64,000 bases of DNA from the NCBI RefSeq assembly GCF_035609205.1, contig NZ_CP141184.1:4161001-4225000 (forward strand), read 5' to 3'. The position numbers and the translations under genes were made by a program. This DNA is from Hymenobacter sp. GOD-10R (GTDB lineage: Bacteria; Bacteroidota; Bacteroidia; Cytophagales; Hymenobacteraceae). The notes under the pieces were generated by a model that worked only from the letters and a program-made list of their open reading frames with translations, made no database searches and was not told the origin of the DNA. Of this stretch, positions 32,240 through 40,384 are shown one piece after another (positions within the stretch are counted from its first letter, which is position 1; every line of letters begins with the position of its first letter).

Positions 32240-32767
32240 ATGAATACTAAATTTGTCACCGCCGCGCTCGTTTTTGCTGCAACTACTTTTGGCGCCTACG
32301 CCCAGCAAGCACCCGGCTCGACGGTTATGCCCCAGGATAAAACACAACCTTCACCGCGTTTGAATCCGGTTCAGACACGTGCCAAGCGCCTGTCGGATCA
32401 AATGGCTCGCGACCTACGCCTGAATGGCTACCAAGCAACCAAGTTGCGTGCTATCAACGAAGACAAAGTAGCCAAGATGGCGGCTATTGAGCAGAAATAT
32501 GCCGGCAATCCTAAGCTCGTTGATGAGCAGTGCCAGGGTGTGTGCCGGGAACGGGACCAAGAGCTGCGCAACGTGCTGAGCAGCGCTCAGTATAGCTCCT
32601 ACTACGATTCGCGCGCCACATTCTACAAGTTCGACCGCGACTACGCCAACAAAAACGCCGGTTCTATGATGGTAAAGTCGGTGCAAAATCCTCTGCCCGC
32701 TAGCAGCAAAGGCTCTATCATCAGCCAAGGCCGCAATACTCAGGCTACCTCTTCTTCCGACAAGTAA
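32240..32767 (+). CDS. periplasmic Spy/CpxP-like or DUF4890-like protein
   Basis: 175 residues. Signal peptide (MNTKFVTAALVFAATTFGAY then AQQAPG). The mature part has a helical block RAKRLSDQMARDLRLNGYQA, then TKLRAINEDKVAKMAAIEQK and RDQELRNVLSSAQYSSYYDS, the spacing seen in small periplasmic helical proteins that end each unit with an 'LT..Q...Y' element. A CQGVC pair at about 94-98 may bind metal or form a disulfide. Ser-rich tail. Family name is tentative. Confidence 0.6.
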   Translation: MNTKFVTAALVFAATTFGAYAQQAPGSTVMPQDKTQPSPRLNPVQTRAKRLSDQMARDLRLNGYQATKLRAINEDKVAKMAAIEQKYAGNPKLVDEQCQGVCRERDQELRNVLSSAQYSSYYDSRATFYKFDRDYANKNAGSMMVKSVQNPLPASSKGSIISQGRNTQATSSSDK

Positions 32768-32796
32768 CCTCGCTGTAAGAGAACTGTATTCAAAAC

Positions 32797-32834
32797 AAAA
32801 AGGCTCTGCTGATTGATCAGCGGAGCCTTTTTGT
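32797..32834. terminator. intrinsic terminator between convergent genes
   Basis: AAAAAGGCTC (from 32797) pairs with GAGCCTTTTT (to 32832), inner part CTGCTGAT/ATCAGCGG with one mismatch. T-rich on the plus strand and A-rich on the left, so it can act in both directions between 32240-32767 and gldC. Confidence 0.8.
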
Positions 32835-32855
32835 TGCTAGGTAGGAGTACCGAAC

Positions 32856-33194
32856 TTAGCTTTGTTTCTTTGATTCTTCTTCGATGTGCTCCATTAGTTC
32901 CTTGCAGAGCGCCCGAATCTTTTTCGACATCACCTCGTCGTTGGTAGCGGTTATGATGCTTTCCGCCATAGCGCCCATGGTGTCTACGTAGAAGTACTTC
33001 ATATCTTCCACGGGCATGTCCTTGGTCCAGAGATCAATCTTCATGGTACCTGACTGGTCTCGGTCCCATAGAGCAATGTTGATGGCTTTGGCGAAGTGAA
33101 TATCGGGGCCCGCATCGGTGGCCTGCCAGCTGATAGCCTCGGGTACTTTCTGATCGTCGAGGGCTATGCTGAAGCGGATTTCGGATTTTTTCAT
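32856..33194 (-). CDS. gldC: gliding motility protein GldC
   Basis: 112 residues from ATG 33194 (MKKSEIRFSIALDDQKVPEA). Matches GldC in length and in ALWDRDQSGTMKIDLWTKDM and PVEDMKYFYVDTMGAMAESI. GldC supports Bacteroidota gliding and T9SS function, is cytoplasmic and has no known catalytic activity. A longer frame to 33251 would run into the inverted repeat and is rejected. It lies beside dnaN on the same strand. Confidence 0.9.
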   Translation of the reverse strand: MKKSEIRFSIALDDQKVPEAISWQATDAGPDIHFAKAINIALWDRDQSGTMKIDLWTKDMPVEDMKYFYVDTMGAMAESIITATNDEVMSKKIRALCKELMEHIEEESKKQS

Positions 33195-33209
33195 GAGAGT
33201 TAAAGTGCT

Positions 33210-33292
33210 AAATGGCTGAATGGTTAGATGATTGGCTGTTCTGAGGTGCACTAGTCACGAGAACAACCAACCATGTAACCATTCAGCCATTT
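33210..33292. repeat. inverted repeat, 17-bp perfect arms
   Basis: AAATGGCTGAATGGTTA (33210-33226) and its exact complement TAACCATTCAGCCATTT (33276-33292), 49 bases apart, between the dnaN stop and gldC start. The sequence style is that of dispersed intergenic repeats rather than a terminator; no T-tract follows. Confidence 0.7.
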
Positions 33293-33304
33293 AACCAACA
33301 AAGA

Positions 33305-34429
33305 TTAAACGTAGTTATTGAGCATCACCGGCATCACGAGCATGAGAATGTTCTCGTTGTCGTCGGCGGTGGTGGGCATGAGCAGGCCAGCGCGGTTGGG
33401 CGTGCTCAGCTCCAAGGTGATTTCCTCGGAATCGATGTTTGACAGCATCTCTGCTAAGAAGCGAGCATTGAAGCCAATTTCCATGTCTTCGCCGTCATAC
33501 TGGCAAGGCAGCTTCTCGTTGGCTTCGTTGCTGAAGTCGAGGTCTTCGGCCGAAACCGTGAGTTCCGAGCCAGCCAAACGCAAGCGCACTTGGTGCGTGG
33601 TCTTGTTGGAGTAGATCGAGATACGCTTCACCGAGTTCAGGAAGTCAGCGCGGCTGATGATGAGACGGTTGGGATTGCTCACCGGAATTACGTTTTCGTA
33701 ATCAGGGTAACGCTCATCAATCAGGCGGCACACGAGGCGCATCTGGTTGAAGTTGAAGAAGGCGTTGGAGTTGTTGAACTCCACTTTCACCGGGGTAGCC
33801 TCGGATGGCAAAGCGCCTTTCAGTAGGTTGAAGGCTTTACGCGGAATAATCAGGTTCGCCGTTTGGCCGGCGCCCACGTCGGAGCGGCGGTAGCGCAGCA
33901 GGCGGTGGCCATCGGTAGCCACAAAGGTGATTTGGTTGTCGGCTAGCTGCACTAAGATGCCAGTCATGGCGGGGCGCAACTCATCGGTGCTCACGGCGAA
34001 GATGGTCTTGTTGATTGCGCGCGACAACGACGACGATGGAATTTCAATTGGCGCCGAGCCTTTCACCACCGGCACACGGGGGAAATCGGTAGCATTTTCA
34101 CCGGCTAGCTTGTAGCGGCCGTTAGCTGAGGCAATTTCGATGGTGTACGTTTCCTCGTCCAGCGTGAACGTGACGGGCTGGTCAGGCAGGTTCTTGAGCG
34201 TGTCGAGCAGGATACGAGCAGGAGCAGCAATACGGCCAGCTTCGCGGGCTTCTACGGGCAGTTCCGTAATCATGCTGGTCTCCAGATCGGAAGCCGTAAT
34301 CGTCAGCTTGCCGTCCTCAATCTCGAAGAGGAAGTTCTCCAGAATCGGCACCACGGGATTATTCGTGACCACGCCATTGATGCTCTGGAGCTGCTTGAGC
34401 AAGGCGGAAGACGATACGATGAACTTCAT
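33305..34429 (-). CDS. dnaN: DNA polymerase III beta subunit (chromosomal sliding clamp)
   Basis: 374 residues, normal bacterial length. Beta-clamp blocks: VPILENFLFEIEDGKLTITA, TDELRPAMTGILVQL, TFVATDGHRLLRYRR, ERYPDYENVIPVSNPNRLII, and the C-terminal cleft motif MLVMPVMLNNYV. Forms the ring that gives processivity to the replicative polymerase. A second, divergent clamp is encoded by the prophage-like element at 1810-3045. The local order dnaN next to gldC, with gldG-gldF-gldA further upstream, is a Bacteroidota-style grouping. Confidence 0.96.
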   Translation of the reverse strand: MKFIVSSSALLKQLQSINGVVTNNPVVPILENFLFEIEDGKLTITASDLETSMITELPVEAREAGRIAAPARILLDTLKNLPDQPVTFTLDEETYTIEIASANGRYKLAGENATDFPRVPVVKGSAPIEIPSSSLSRAINKTIFAVSTDELRPAMTGILVQLADNQITFVATDGHRLLRYRRSDVGAGQTANLIIPRKAFNLLKGALPSEATPVKVEFNNSNAFFNFNQMRLVCRLIDERYPDYENVIPVSNPNRLIISRADFLNSVKRISIYSNKTTHQVRLRLAGSELTVSAEDLDFSNEANEKLPCQYDGEDMEIGFNARFLAEMLSNIDSEEITLELSTPNRAGLLMPTTADDNENILMLVMPVMLNNYV

Positions 34430-34466
34430 AGACGGGTAGTTTACTCTGGCTTTTTTGGGTAGAGGA

Positions 34467-34474
34467 CAAAGATA
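34467..34474 (-). promoter_or_regulatory. dnaN promoter -7 element
   Basis: On the minus strand TATCTTTG (plus-strand CAAAGATA, 34467-34474), exact TAnnTTTG match, 37 bases before the dnaN ATG. Confidence 0.6.
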
Positions 34475-34722
34475 GATAGATGCGCGGAAGTTTTGGCGTT
34501 GCGTAGCGAAGATTCTAGCTACTTGAGCACATACCGTTCTTAGCTTGCTTTAAGATGCAAGCTGCTAGATAGCGGATCTAAATAATTACTTATCAATCTG
34601 CTAACTAGAATGTTTCTTCCTACTGGTGCAATTAGCATAGCTCAACGATTGTACTCCTGCCCTGATTTATATAGTATTGTGCATATAATCACTTGCGTAA
34701 CTCGCCTTTCCCTATTACCGGT

Positions 34723-34881
34723 AGCAGACCTCTGTTACTTGGTACGCCATGGATCGGCAACCAAGCTTATGACGGAGCATGACCTAGAGCTAATTCTCAC
34801 TAAACTGAGTTCCGCTATTACGAATCAAACCTGACCTGCGTCCTACTCTACAGCAACAAGCATCAGGCTTCTCGCACTTAG
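34723..34881 (+). pseudogene. degenerate BLUF-domain fragment (decayed duplicate of the next gene)
   Basis: The translated remnant DLCYLVRHGSATKLMTEHDL, continuing ELILTK, aligns with DSLYHLVYQSFATALMSEKE, continuing LETVLTQ, at the start of the intact gene 29 bases downstream. After a one-base frame change near 34830 the remnant continues NLTCVLLYSNK against NLTGMLLYSNG, then hits TAG (34879-34881). The flavin-site tyrosine of LVYQS is Arg in the remnant, and everything after the first third of the domain is missing. No start codon in the right place is certain. Confidence 0.7.
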
Positions 34882-34909
34882 TATCTAGCAAGTAACATCA
34901 CCCAGATTT

Positions 34910-35362
34910 ATGCTTACTGATTCTCTATACCACTTGGTTTACCAAAGTTTTGCAACAGCTCTCATGAGCGAAAAAGAGCTTGAAACGGTGCTGACACAAG
35001 CACGCTCCTGGAACACAGATCACAACTTAACCGGTATGCTGCTCTACAGCAACGGCGACATTATGCAGGTGTTGGAAGGCACGCAGGAAGAAGTTCTTTT
35101 TATCTTCAACAAGATCAAGCAAGATCCTCGTCACCGGGACGTGAACAAGCTAGCTGACGGCGCAATTGCCAAGCGAAATTTCTCGCAGTGGTCTATGGGA
35201 TTCAAGGCTGTAGAACCTGCTGACTTTGAACACTTAGCTGGTTTTCTAAACGTCAACAAGCAAGACTATCTAACTCCTCAATCTGGGTATTTAGCTAGCA
35301 GCGATTCGTCTTTGCATTCCCTCTTGGCAACCTTTATAATTGACGACAGCGTCCGGTTTTGA
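34910..35362 (+). CDS. BLUF-domain blue-light photoreceptor protein
   Basis: 150 residues; residues about 5-98 are a BLUF (FAD-binding blue-light) domain. The expected photoactive residues are present: Tyr in YHLVYQS, Asn in ARSWNTDHNLTGMLLY, Gln in IMQVLEG, and the late Trp in FSQWSMGFK. The remaining 50 residues are a short C-terminal extension with no output domain, so it is the short BLUF type that acts through a partner protein. Divergent from dnaN and convergent with gldG. A link to gliding is suggested only by position. Confidence 0.9.
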   Translation: MLTDSLYHLVYQSFATALMSEKELETVLTQARSWNTDHNLTGMLLYSNGDIMQVLEGTQEEVLFIFNKIKQDPRHRDVNKLADGAIAKRNFSQWSMGFKAVEPADFEHLAGFLNVNKQDYLTPQSGYLASSDSSLHSLLATFIIDDSVRF

Positions 35363-35381
35363 CCTTAAGTAACAGCGGCAA

Positions 35382-37070
35382 TTAAAACGACGCATACCGT
35401 CGCTTCCGGCGCCACGCACGCACGAGCCCAAACAAACCTAGCAGCACCAGCGGCGTTACGATATTGAGTGCTTGCCAGCGCCGACCCTGTTCGGCTACTT
35501 TCACCTTATCGAGCGGACGCAACGTAATCTGCTTACCCCGCACGGCAATCAGGCCGGTTTCATCGAGCATGTAGTCAACAGCATTCAGCACGAGTTCACG
35601 GTTAGCAAACTCGGTGTTGGCAAGACGATCAAAGCCGAGCCGAAACGGACGACCCGTTTTGGGATCTAGCTCGCTGCGCACGAAGTCACCATCAGAAATG
35701 ATCAGGACCTTGCCCGGCTTGGCCCGTGGCGATGTGGCAGGTTGGTATTGCGTGGTACCCGGCTTGGCGCGATTAGCGTACAACGATTGGAACTGCCCCT
35801 CCAGCAAGTAGCCAATGGGCTTGAAGCTCTGCTTATATAGTTTCTGATCGGGCTCTAAGCGGGCATCGTTGAGGTTGACGGGCACCGGCGAGGGCAACAC
35901 CCGCGTGTAGCGCGAGGTAAACATCAGCGGTGTTTTGCGGATGCCAGTGGCCTTCACCGTATCGATGCTGCTCACAAACTTGGTGTACACCGCGTCGAGG
36001 TTGCGGGTGATGGGATGCTTGCTGAACTGGTTGATGAGCGGGTAAAACTGCCACGGCATGGGCTCGACTTGGGGTTTGTTGCCCACGTTGCCGGTCACGA
36101 GCGGGATGACGCCGGAGTTTAGGTCGAGCAGCAAATCGGGGTTGATGCGCACGCCGTACTTGAACAGTAAGTCTTCCAGGTTGAGCTGGTACGGGAAGGA
36201 CAGCATGCCGGTGCGCGCCGCACTATCCAGGCTCACGCGCATCTCATCCATAAAGAACAGAGCATTGCCCCCACTGGTCACGAATTGATCTAGCTTGAAC
36301 TTCTCCGGCTCGGTGTAGGGCATGGTAGGCCGGGCAATGATCAGAGCATCCAAGGCGCGCAGGTCGGGTACTACGTCGAGCTTCACGCGGTACACGTCGT
36401 AGCGCTCCTGCAACGAACCGAGCAGGTCGCCGGCTTCGGCGTTGCTTAGCTCGCCGTGTCCATCAACCACACCAATACGCTTGCGGCGGCTAGGTTCGAG
36501 CTGCTGAATGGTACTGGCTAGCTCATACTCCAAGCCTTCAATACTTTGGTTTAGACGCACATCGGAGGGAGCAGCCTGGTTGCCGCGTAGCAGCAGGACG
36601 TTTTTCTCCTTGGGGCCCACCGTCACGGTTGCCCATGGAAAGATGATCTTCTCAACCCGTTTGCCGTTTTCGGTAGCAGCTAGGTTAGTCGGGCGCAAGC
36701 CCTTTTTGAGAAGCGCTTGGTAGGTCTTGTTCCGATCTTGTTCCGAGGTAGCAGCGCTGGGGTCCAGGAATACGTAGTGCAGCTTAGAGCCGCCGTACAC
36801 CTGCATTTCGTTCAGCGTTTCGCGCACCGATTGTTGTAAGCGGCGAAAAGCGGGCGGAAAGTCGCCGTCGAGGTACACTGTTACGGTCACCGGCTCGGGC
36901 ATTTTTTCCAAGAGCTGCTTGGTGGCCGCCGACATGGTGTAGCGCTTCTCCTGCGTGAGGTCGAGGCGGAAGAAGAACTGCTGACCTAGGAAATTCAGCA
37001 GCAATAAGCCGCCGATAACCGCTAGAAAGCGGAGCAGGTCGCGGCGTTTAGGGGAAGGTCGTTCTTGCAT
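35382..37070 (-). CDS. gldG: gliding motility ABC transporter component GldG
   Basis: 562 residues. N-terminal TM about 14-34 (LLRFLAVIGGLLLLNFLGQQ), the large extracytoplasmic GldG/ABC_transp_aux domain (RYTMSAATKQLLEKMPEPVT, KRIGVVDGHGELSNAEAGDL, DALIIARPTMPYTEPEKFKL, NALFFMDEMRVSLDSA), and a C-terminal TM (ALNIVTPLVLLGLFGLVRAW). Partner of GldF and GldA in the ABC complex needed for gliding in Flavobacterium. It follows gldF by 77 bases on the same strand. Confidence 0.95.
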   Translation of the reverse strand: MQERPSPKRRDLLRFLAVIGGLLLLNFLGQQFFFRLDLTQEKRYTMSAATKQLLEKMPEPVTVTVYLDGDFPPAFRRLQQSVRETLNEMQVYGGSKLHYVFLDPSAATSEQDRNKTYQALLKKGLRPTNLAATENGKRVEKIIFPWATVTVGPKEKNVLLLRGNQAAPSDVRLNQSIEGLEYELASTIQQLEPSRRKRIGVVDGHGELSNAEAGDLLGSLQERYDVYRVKLDVVPDLRALDALIIARPTMPYTEPEKFKLDQFVTSGGNALFFMDEMRVSLDSAARTGMLSFPYQLNLEDLLFKYGVRINPDLLLDLNSGVIPLVTGNVGNKPQVEPMPWQFYPLINQFSKHPITRNLDAVYTKFVSSIDTVKATGIRKTPLMFTSRYTRVLPSPVPVNLNDARLEPDQKLYKQSFKPIGYLLEGQFQSLYANRAKPGTTQYQPATSPRAKPGKVLIISDGDFVRSELDPKTGRPFRLGFDRLANTEFANRELVLNAVDYMLDETGLIAVRGKQITLRPLDKVKVAEQGRRWQALNIVTPLVLLGLFGLVRAWRRKRRYASF

Positions 37071-37147
37071 GTTCTATGTGGGGCTACTCCCCTAGCTTTA
37101 CCTCGGGTGAGGTGCAAAGCTTACTTAATACGTTCCAACGCTAGCTT

Positions 37148-37873
37148 TTACCAGTTGCGGCTCTGCAATGCCAACCGCGTTGCTAGCAGAAAACCAGCAA
37201 TTAAGCTCAAGAAATACGTCAAGTCGCGGGAGTCGATGAGGCCTTTGCTGATGTCGCGGTAGTGCGCCGCAATACCTAGCTGGCTGATGTAGTAAGCCGT
37301 ACTTCCTTCAAAGACCGAAGCCAACGAATCGAAGCCCGAATACACCAGGAAACAGCCCACCACGGCTACGAGGAAAGCAATGACTTGGTCACGGGTGATG
37401 GCGGAGGCAAAAAGTCCAATGGCGGCAAACACGCCCGCCAGCAAAGCTAGACCGATGTAAGAGCCCACCGTAGCGGCCGAGTCGATGTTGCCGACCGGAT
37501 TACCTAGCTGATAAATAGAATAATAGTACAGCAGCGTTGGGATCAATGCGAGCAACGCCAACAGGAAACAAGCGAGGTACTTCCCGCCAATGATCTGCCC
37601 ATCGGTAAGCGGGCGGGTGAGCAGCAGCTCAATGGTGCCCGCTTTCTTCTCCTCGGCAAACGTGCGCATGGTAATAGCAGGAATCAGGAACAGAAATATC
37701 CAAGGAGCGGTGTTGAAGAGCGTTTGCAGATCAGCGAAGCCATACTCCAGTACGTTGCTATCGGGAAAAACCCACACGAATAATCCCGTAGCGACCAGAA
37801 ACACGCCAATCACGACGTACGCCACTGGCGAGCTAAGGAAGGCGTTAAACTCTTTTCTTAAGATTGAAAACAT
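37148..37873 (-). CDS. gldF: gliding motility ABC transporter permease GldF
   Basis: 241 residues with six TM spans (FLSSPVAYVVIGVFLVATGL, FNTAPWIFLFLIPAITMRTF, YLACFLLALLALIPTLLYYY, IGLALLAGVFAAIGLFASAI, VIAFLVAVVGCFLVYSGFDS, LIAGFLLATRLAL). The EEKKAGTIELLLTRPLTD segment is the ABC-2 permease coupling loop. Together with GldA and GldG it forms the gliding ABC transporter. It is separated from gldA by a repeat-bearing gap. Confidence 0.95.
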   Translation of the reverse strand: MFSILRKEFNAFLSSPVAYVVIGVFLVATGLFVWVFPDSNVLEYGFADLQTLFNTAPWIFLFLIPAITMRTFAEEKKAGTIELLLTRPLTDGQIIGGKYLACFLLALLALIPTLLYYYSIYQLGNPVGNIDSAATVGSYIGLALLAGVFAAIGLFASAITRDQVIAFLVAVVGCFLVYSGFDSLASVFEGSTAYYISQLGIAAHYRDISKGLIDSRDLTYFLSLIAGFLLATRLALQSRNW

Positions 37874-37889
37874 CTACTAATGATGTGCT

Positions 37890-38040
37890 AATGATCAATA
37901 GGAACGTCATGTCGACCAGCGGGAGACATCTCGCGTGCTGACGCTGCACCTCACCCCAACCCCTCTCCAAAAGAGAGAAGCGTAGATTAGCATTGCAGGA
38001 GAGATACTTTGGCAAGCTCAGCATGACAGCTACTGGTTGG
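37890..38040. repeat. dispersed repeat pair between gldA and gldF
   Basis: Two related units face each other: a plus-strand unit with CGTCATG ... AGACATCTCGCGTG (about 37908-37940), and a unit whose complement reads TGTCATGCTGAGCTTGCCAA ... GTATCTCTCC (about 38000-38032), with the run CTCACCCCAACCCCTCTCC between. This is REP-like extragenic material inserted between cotranscribed genes; the short minus-strand frame here (37845-38051) is not a gene. Confidence 0.55.
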
Positions 38041-38053
38041 GTAAAAGCCAAAG

Positions 38054-38962
38054 TTAATTCGTCAGGTTCTTAAACACTTGTTCTAGTGATTGTTCCTCCT
38101 GCCGCAACCCGAGCAAAATCCATCCTTGCTGCGCTGCCAAGCGCGAGATAGCGCCACGCTGATCGGTGCCAGCCGCAGCGCGGATGCGGTACGTAGTGCC
38201 GGTTTCAACTTCCACGCCCGTGATATCGGACAAGGCGAGCAGTGGCGCCGGGTCAATGGCTTGTTCAAACTCAGCCCGGATGATGGTTTCGCCCTTCGCG
38301 CCGGCACCTAGATCCGAAACCGGACTATCAGCCACGAGTTGCCCACGGTTAATAATGACCACACGGCTGCACAAGGCCGTGACTTCGGGCAGAATGTGGG
38401 TGGAGAAGATAACGGTTTTGTCGCGCCCTATTTCGCGGATGAGGCTGCGGATTTCGCCGATCTGGTTGGGGTCGAGGCCAGTAGTTGGCTCATCGAGGAT
38501 AAGCGTGCCGGGGTCGTGGATAAGCGCTTGCGCTAGCCCCACACGTTGGCGGTAGCCTTTCGACAAAGCGCCAATCAACTTATTCTGCTCTCGACCTAGG
38601 CCCACCCGATCCACCATCTGCTGCACCCGCTGCCGTAGGGAGGCGCCGCGCAGCCCGTGCACCGAGCCGATAAATTCGAGGTACTCGTGCACATACATAT
38701 CTAGGTAGAGCGGGTTGTGCTCGGGCAGATAGCCTACGCGGCGGCGCACTTCCAGCGGCTGCTCCGTTACGTCAAAGCCATCCAGCTTAACCGTGCCAAT
38801 GGATGGAGGCAGGTAACCGGTGGCAATCTTCATCGTCGTTGACTTACCGGCGCCGTTTGGCCCGAGGAAGCCGAGGATTTCGCCTTTGCCCGCGGTGAAG
38901 CTGATGTTGTTCACGGCAGCTTGCGCGCCGTAGGTTTTGGTAAGATTCTGAACTTCAACCAT
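38054..38962 (-). CDS. gldA: gliding motility ABC transporter ATPase GldA
   Basis: 302 residues. Walker A GPNGAGKST at about 36-44, Q-loop region RRRVGYLPEHNPLYLDMYVH, signature LSKGYRQRVGLAQA, Walker B LILDEPTTGLDPNQ, switch His in FSTHILPEV. The C-terminal 80 residues are the DUF4162-like tail of this ABC subfamily. First gene of the gldA-gldF-gldG set and the energy source of the complex. Confidence 0.92.
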   Translation of the reverse strand: MVEVQNLTKTYGAQAAVNNISFTAGKGEILGFLGPNGAGKSTTMKIATGYLPPSIGTVKLDGFDVTEQPLEVRRRVGYLPEHNPLYLDMYVHEYLEFIGSVHGLRGASLRQRVQQMVDRVGLGREQNKLIGALSKGYRQRVGLAQALIHDPGTLILDEPTTGLDPNQIGEIRSLIREIGRDKTVIFSTHILPEVTALCSRVVIINRGQLVADSPVSDLGAGAKGETIIRAEFEQAIDPAPLLALSDITGVEVETGTTYRIRAAAGTDQRGAISRLAAQQGWILLGLRQEEQSLEQVFKNLTN

Positions 38963-39006
38963 TGAATAAGGAGCAGATGCAGTTCACCGCTAGAATAGAA
39001 TAAGTG

Positions 39007-39582
39007 TTAGGGCAGTTGTAACTCAGCGAGTGGCGTAGGTGGGACGGGCACTAATGGCGGCGTTTGGAGTTGCTTCGCCAGCCATTGCGACGTTTGCCAC
39101 TTACCAAATTTATAGGCGACATGCTCATACGTTCCGATTAACTCAAACCCCAAGGATTGATGAAAGGCAAAACTCCTTGGATTAGGTTTAATGACACCCG
39201 CATAAGCATTCACGTAGCCTTGCCGTTGTAGTAGCTCAAAAAGCCAGTTATAAAGCCGCCGCGCAACTCCTGTGCCGTGATGCGTAATATGCACATAAAC
39301 AGATGTTTCGACCGACCACAAATAGGCTGCTCGCTCGCGGTGCCGGGCGGCATATGCATACCCCACAACTTGGCCTTCAGCTTCTGCTACTAACCACGGT
39401 AATACTCCCTGAAGTTTCCGTACGCGCTCCGCAAATTCGGCCGTGGTGGGCACCTCGTATTCGAGCGTGATGGTCGTATCGGTGATGTAGGGGGTGTAAA
39501 TAGCGAGCATAGCCGCCGCATCGTCGGGCGTAGCGAGGCGCAACGTATAGCTATCGGCAGCCAGACCTAGGGGAGAACTCAT
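39007..39582 (-). CDS. GNAT N-acetyltransferase, phosphinothricin acetyltransferase-like
   Basis: 191 residues from ATG 39582. GNAT fold: YTLRLATPDDAAAMLAIYTP, then YITDTTITLEYEVPT at the N-terminus, VAEAEGQVVGYAYAARHRER, the acetyl-CoA loop HHGTGVARRLYNWLFELLQ, and PNPRSFAFHQSLGFELIGTY near the end. This is the Pat/MnaT subgroup, which acetylates small amines such as phosphinothricin or methionine sulfone; the real substrate here is unknown. The last 25 residues are a Pro/Leu tail not typical for the family. Confidence 0.85.
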   Translation of the reverse strand: MSSPLGLAADSYTLRLATPDDAAAMLAIYTPYITDTTITLEYEVPTTAEFAERVRKLQGVLPWLVAEAEGQVVGYAYAARHRERAAYLWSVETSVYVHITHHGTGVARRLYNWLFELLQRQGYVNAYAGVIKPNPRSFAFHQSLGFELIGTYEHVAYKFGKWQTSQWLAKQLQTPPLVPVPPTPLAELQLP

Positions 39583-39639
39583 CCGACGTAAATGGAGCAA
39601 AAGAACGCTCTTGATTGCATAAATACTTAGTCGATTTGG

Positions 39640-39664
39640 TAGCGCGGAAATTCATTCCGCGCTA
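39640..39664. repeat. REP-like palindrome TAGCGCGGAA..TTCCGCGCTA
   Basis: Perfect 10-base arms TAGCGCGGAA and TTCCGCGCTA around ATTCA, between the GNAT and SDR genes. Same TAGCGCG/CGCGCTA ends as the pair at 20280-20377, so probably the same dispersed family. Confidence 0.65.
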
Positions 39665-39682
39665 CTGTTTCTTGAACCTAGG

Positions 39683-40375
39683 TTACTTCGGTTGTGAGGG
39701 GCGCATTTGTATCTCGGAGACCATAGTCGCCTTCGGTGCTTCCAGCGCGTGCATAATGCTGGCAGCAATATCTTCGGGCTGCATCTTGTGCGGATCAGGT
39801 TCGGCACCGGGCTCTGCCCCACCAAAATTGGTTTCGACTGAGCCAGGCATCATGCAAGTCACGCGCACCCCATCTTGCCGTACTTCCTTGAACAAAGCAT
39901 CCGAGAAGCCACGCACTGCATACTTGGTAGCGCAGTAGCCGGCCATGTTCGGGCTACCCGCCGTGCCAGCCAACGAGGCCACGTTGATGATGTGGCCTTC
40001 ACCCTGCTTTTTCATCTGCGGCAGCACAACCTTGGTGCAGTAAAATACGCCATGCACGTTGGTATCAAACATGGCGTGCCAGTCGTCGGACGAGAAGCCA
40101 TCAACCGGGCCCATGTTGCCAATACCCGCATTGTTGACCAAGATGCGCACCTCCGCCCCGACCTCGCGCTGCGTATCTACGTATGCCTCCTGCACAGATA
40201 CTTCGTTGCGGATGTCGCACTCAAAAAACTGGAATCGTTCGTGCGTCAAACCGTCGGGTGCCGACCGGCCCCAGCCGGCTACAATGGCGCCCTTGGCGAG
40301 TAACGCCTCCGCCACGGACCGCCCGATTCCTTTACTGACGCCCGTAACAATAGCTATCTTGCCTGTTAGATCCAT
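39683..40375 (-). CDS. short-chain dehydrogenase/reductase
   Basis: 230 residues from ATG 40375 (MDLTGKIAIVTG). Classical SDR: cofactor motif TGVSKGIG, NNAG (ILVNNAGIGNMG), catalytic Ser in VASLAGTAGSPNM and YCATK with the Tyr-x3-Lys pair. Arg in GWGRSAP after the second strand favours NADP(H). The substrate cannot be told. The start is nine bases from the divergent GIN-lipoprotein start. Confidence 0.92.
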   Translation of the reverse strand: MDLTGKIAIVTGVSKGIGRSVAEALLAKGAIVAGWGRSAPDGLTHERFQFFECDIRNEVSVQEAYVDTQREVGAEVRILVNNAGIGNMGPVDGFSSDDWHAMFDTNVHGVFYCTKVVLPQMKKQGEGHIINVASLAGTAGSPNMAGYCATKYAVRGFSDALFKEVRQDGVRVTCMMPGSVETNFGGAEPGAEPDPHKMQPEDIAASIMHALEAPKATMVSEIQMRPSQPK

Positions 40376-40384
40376 GCTGAAGTA

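Noticed and set aside
37845..38051. Minus-strand frame between gldF and gldA
   Set aside because: It is formed by dispersed repeat sequence and overlaps gldF's start.
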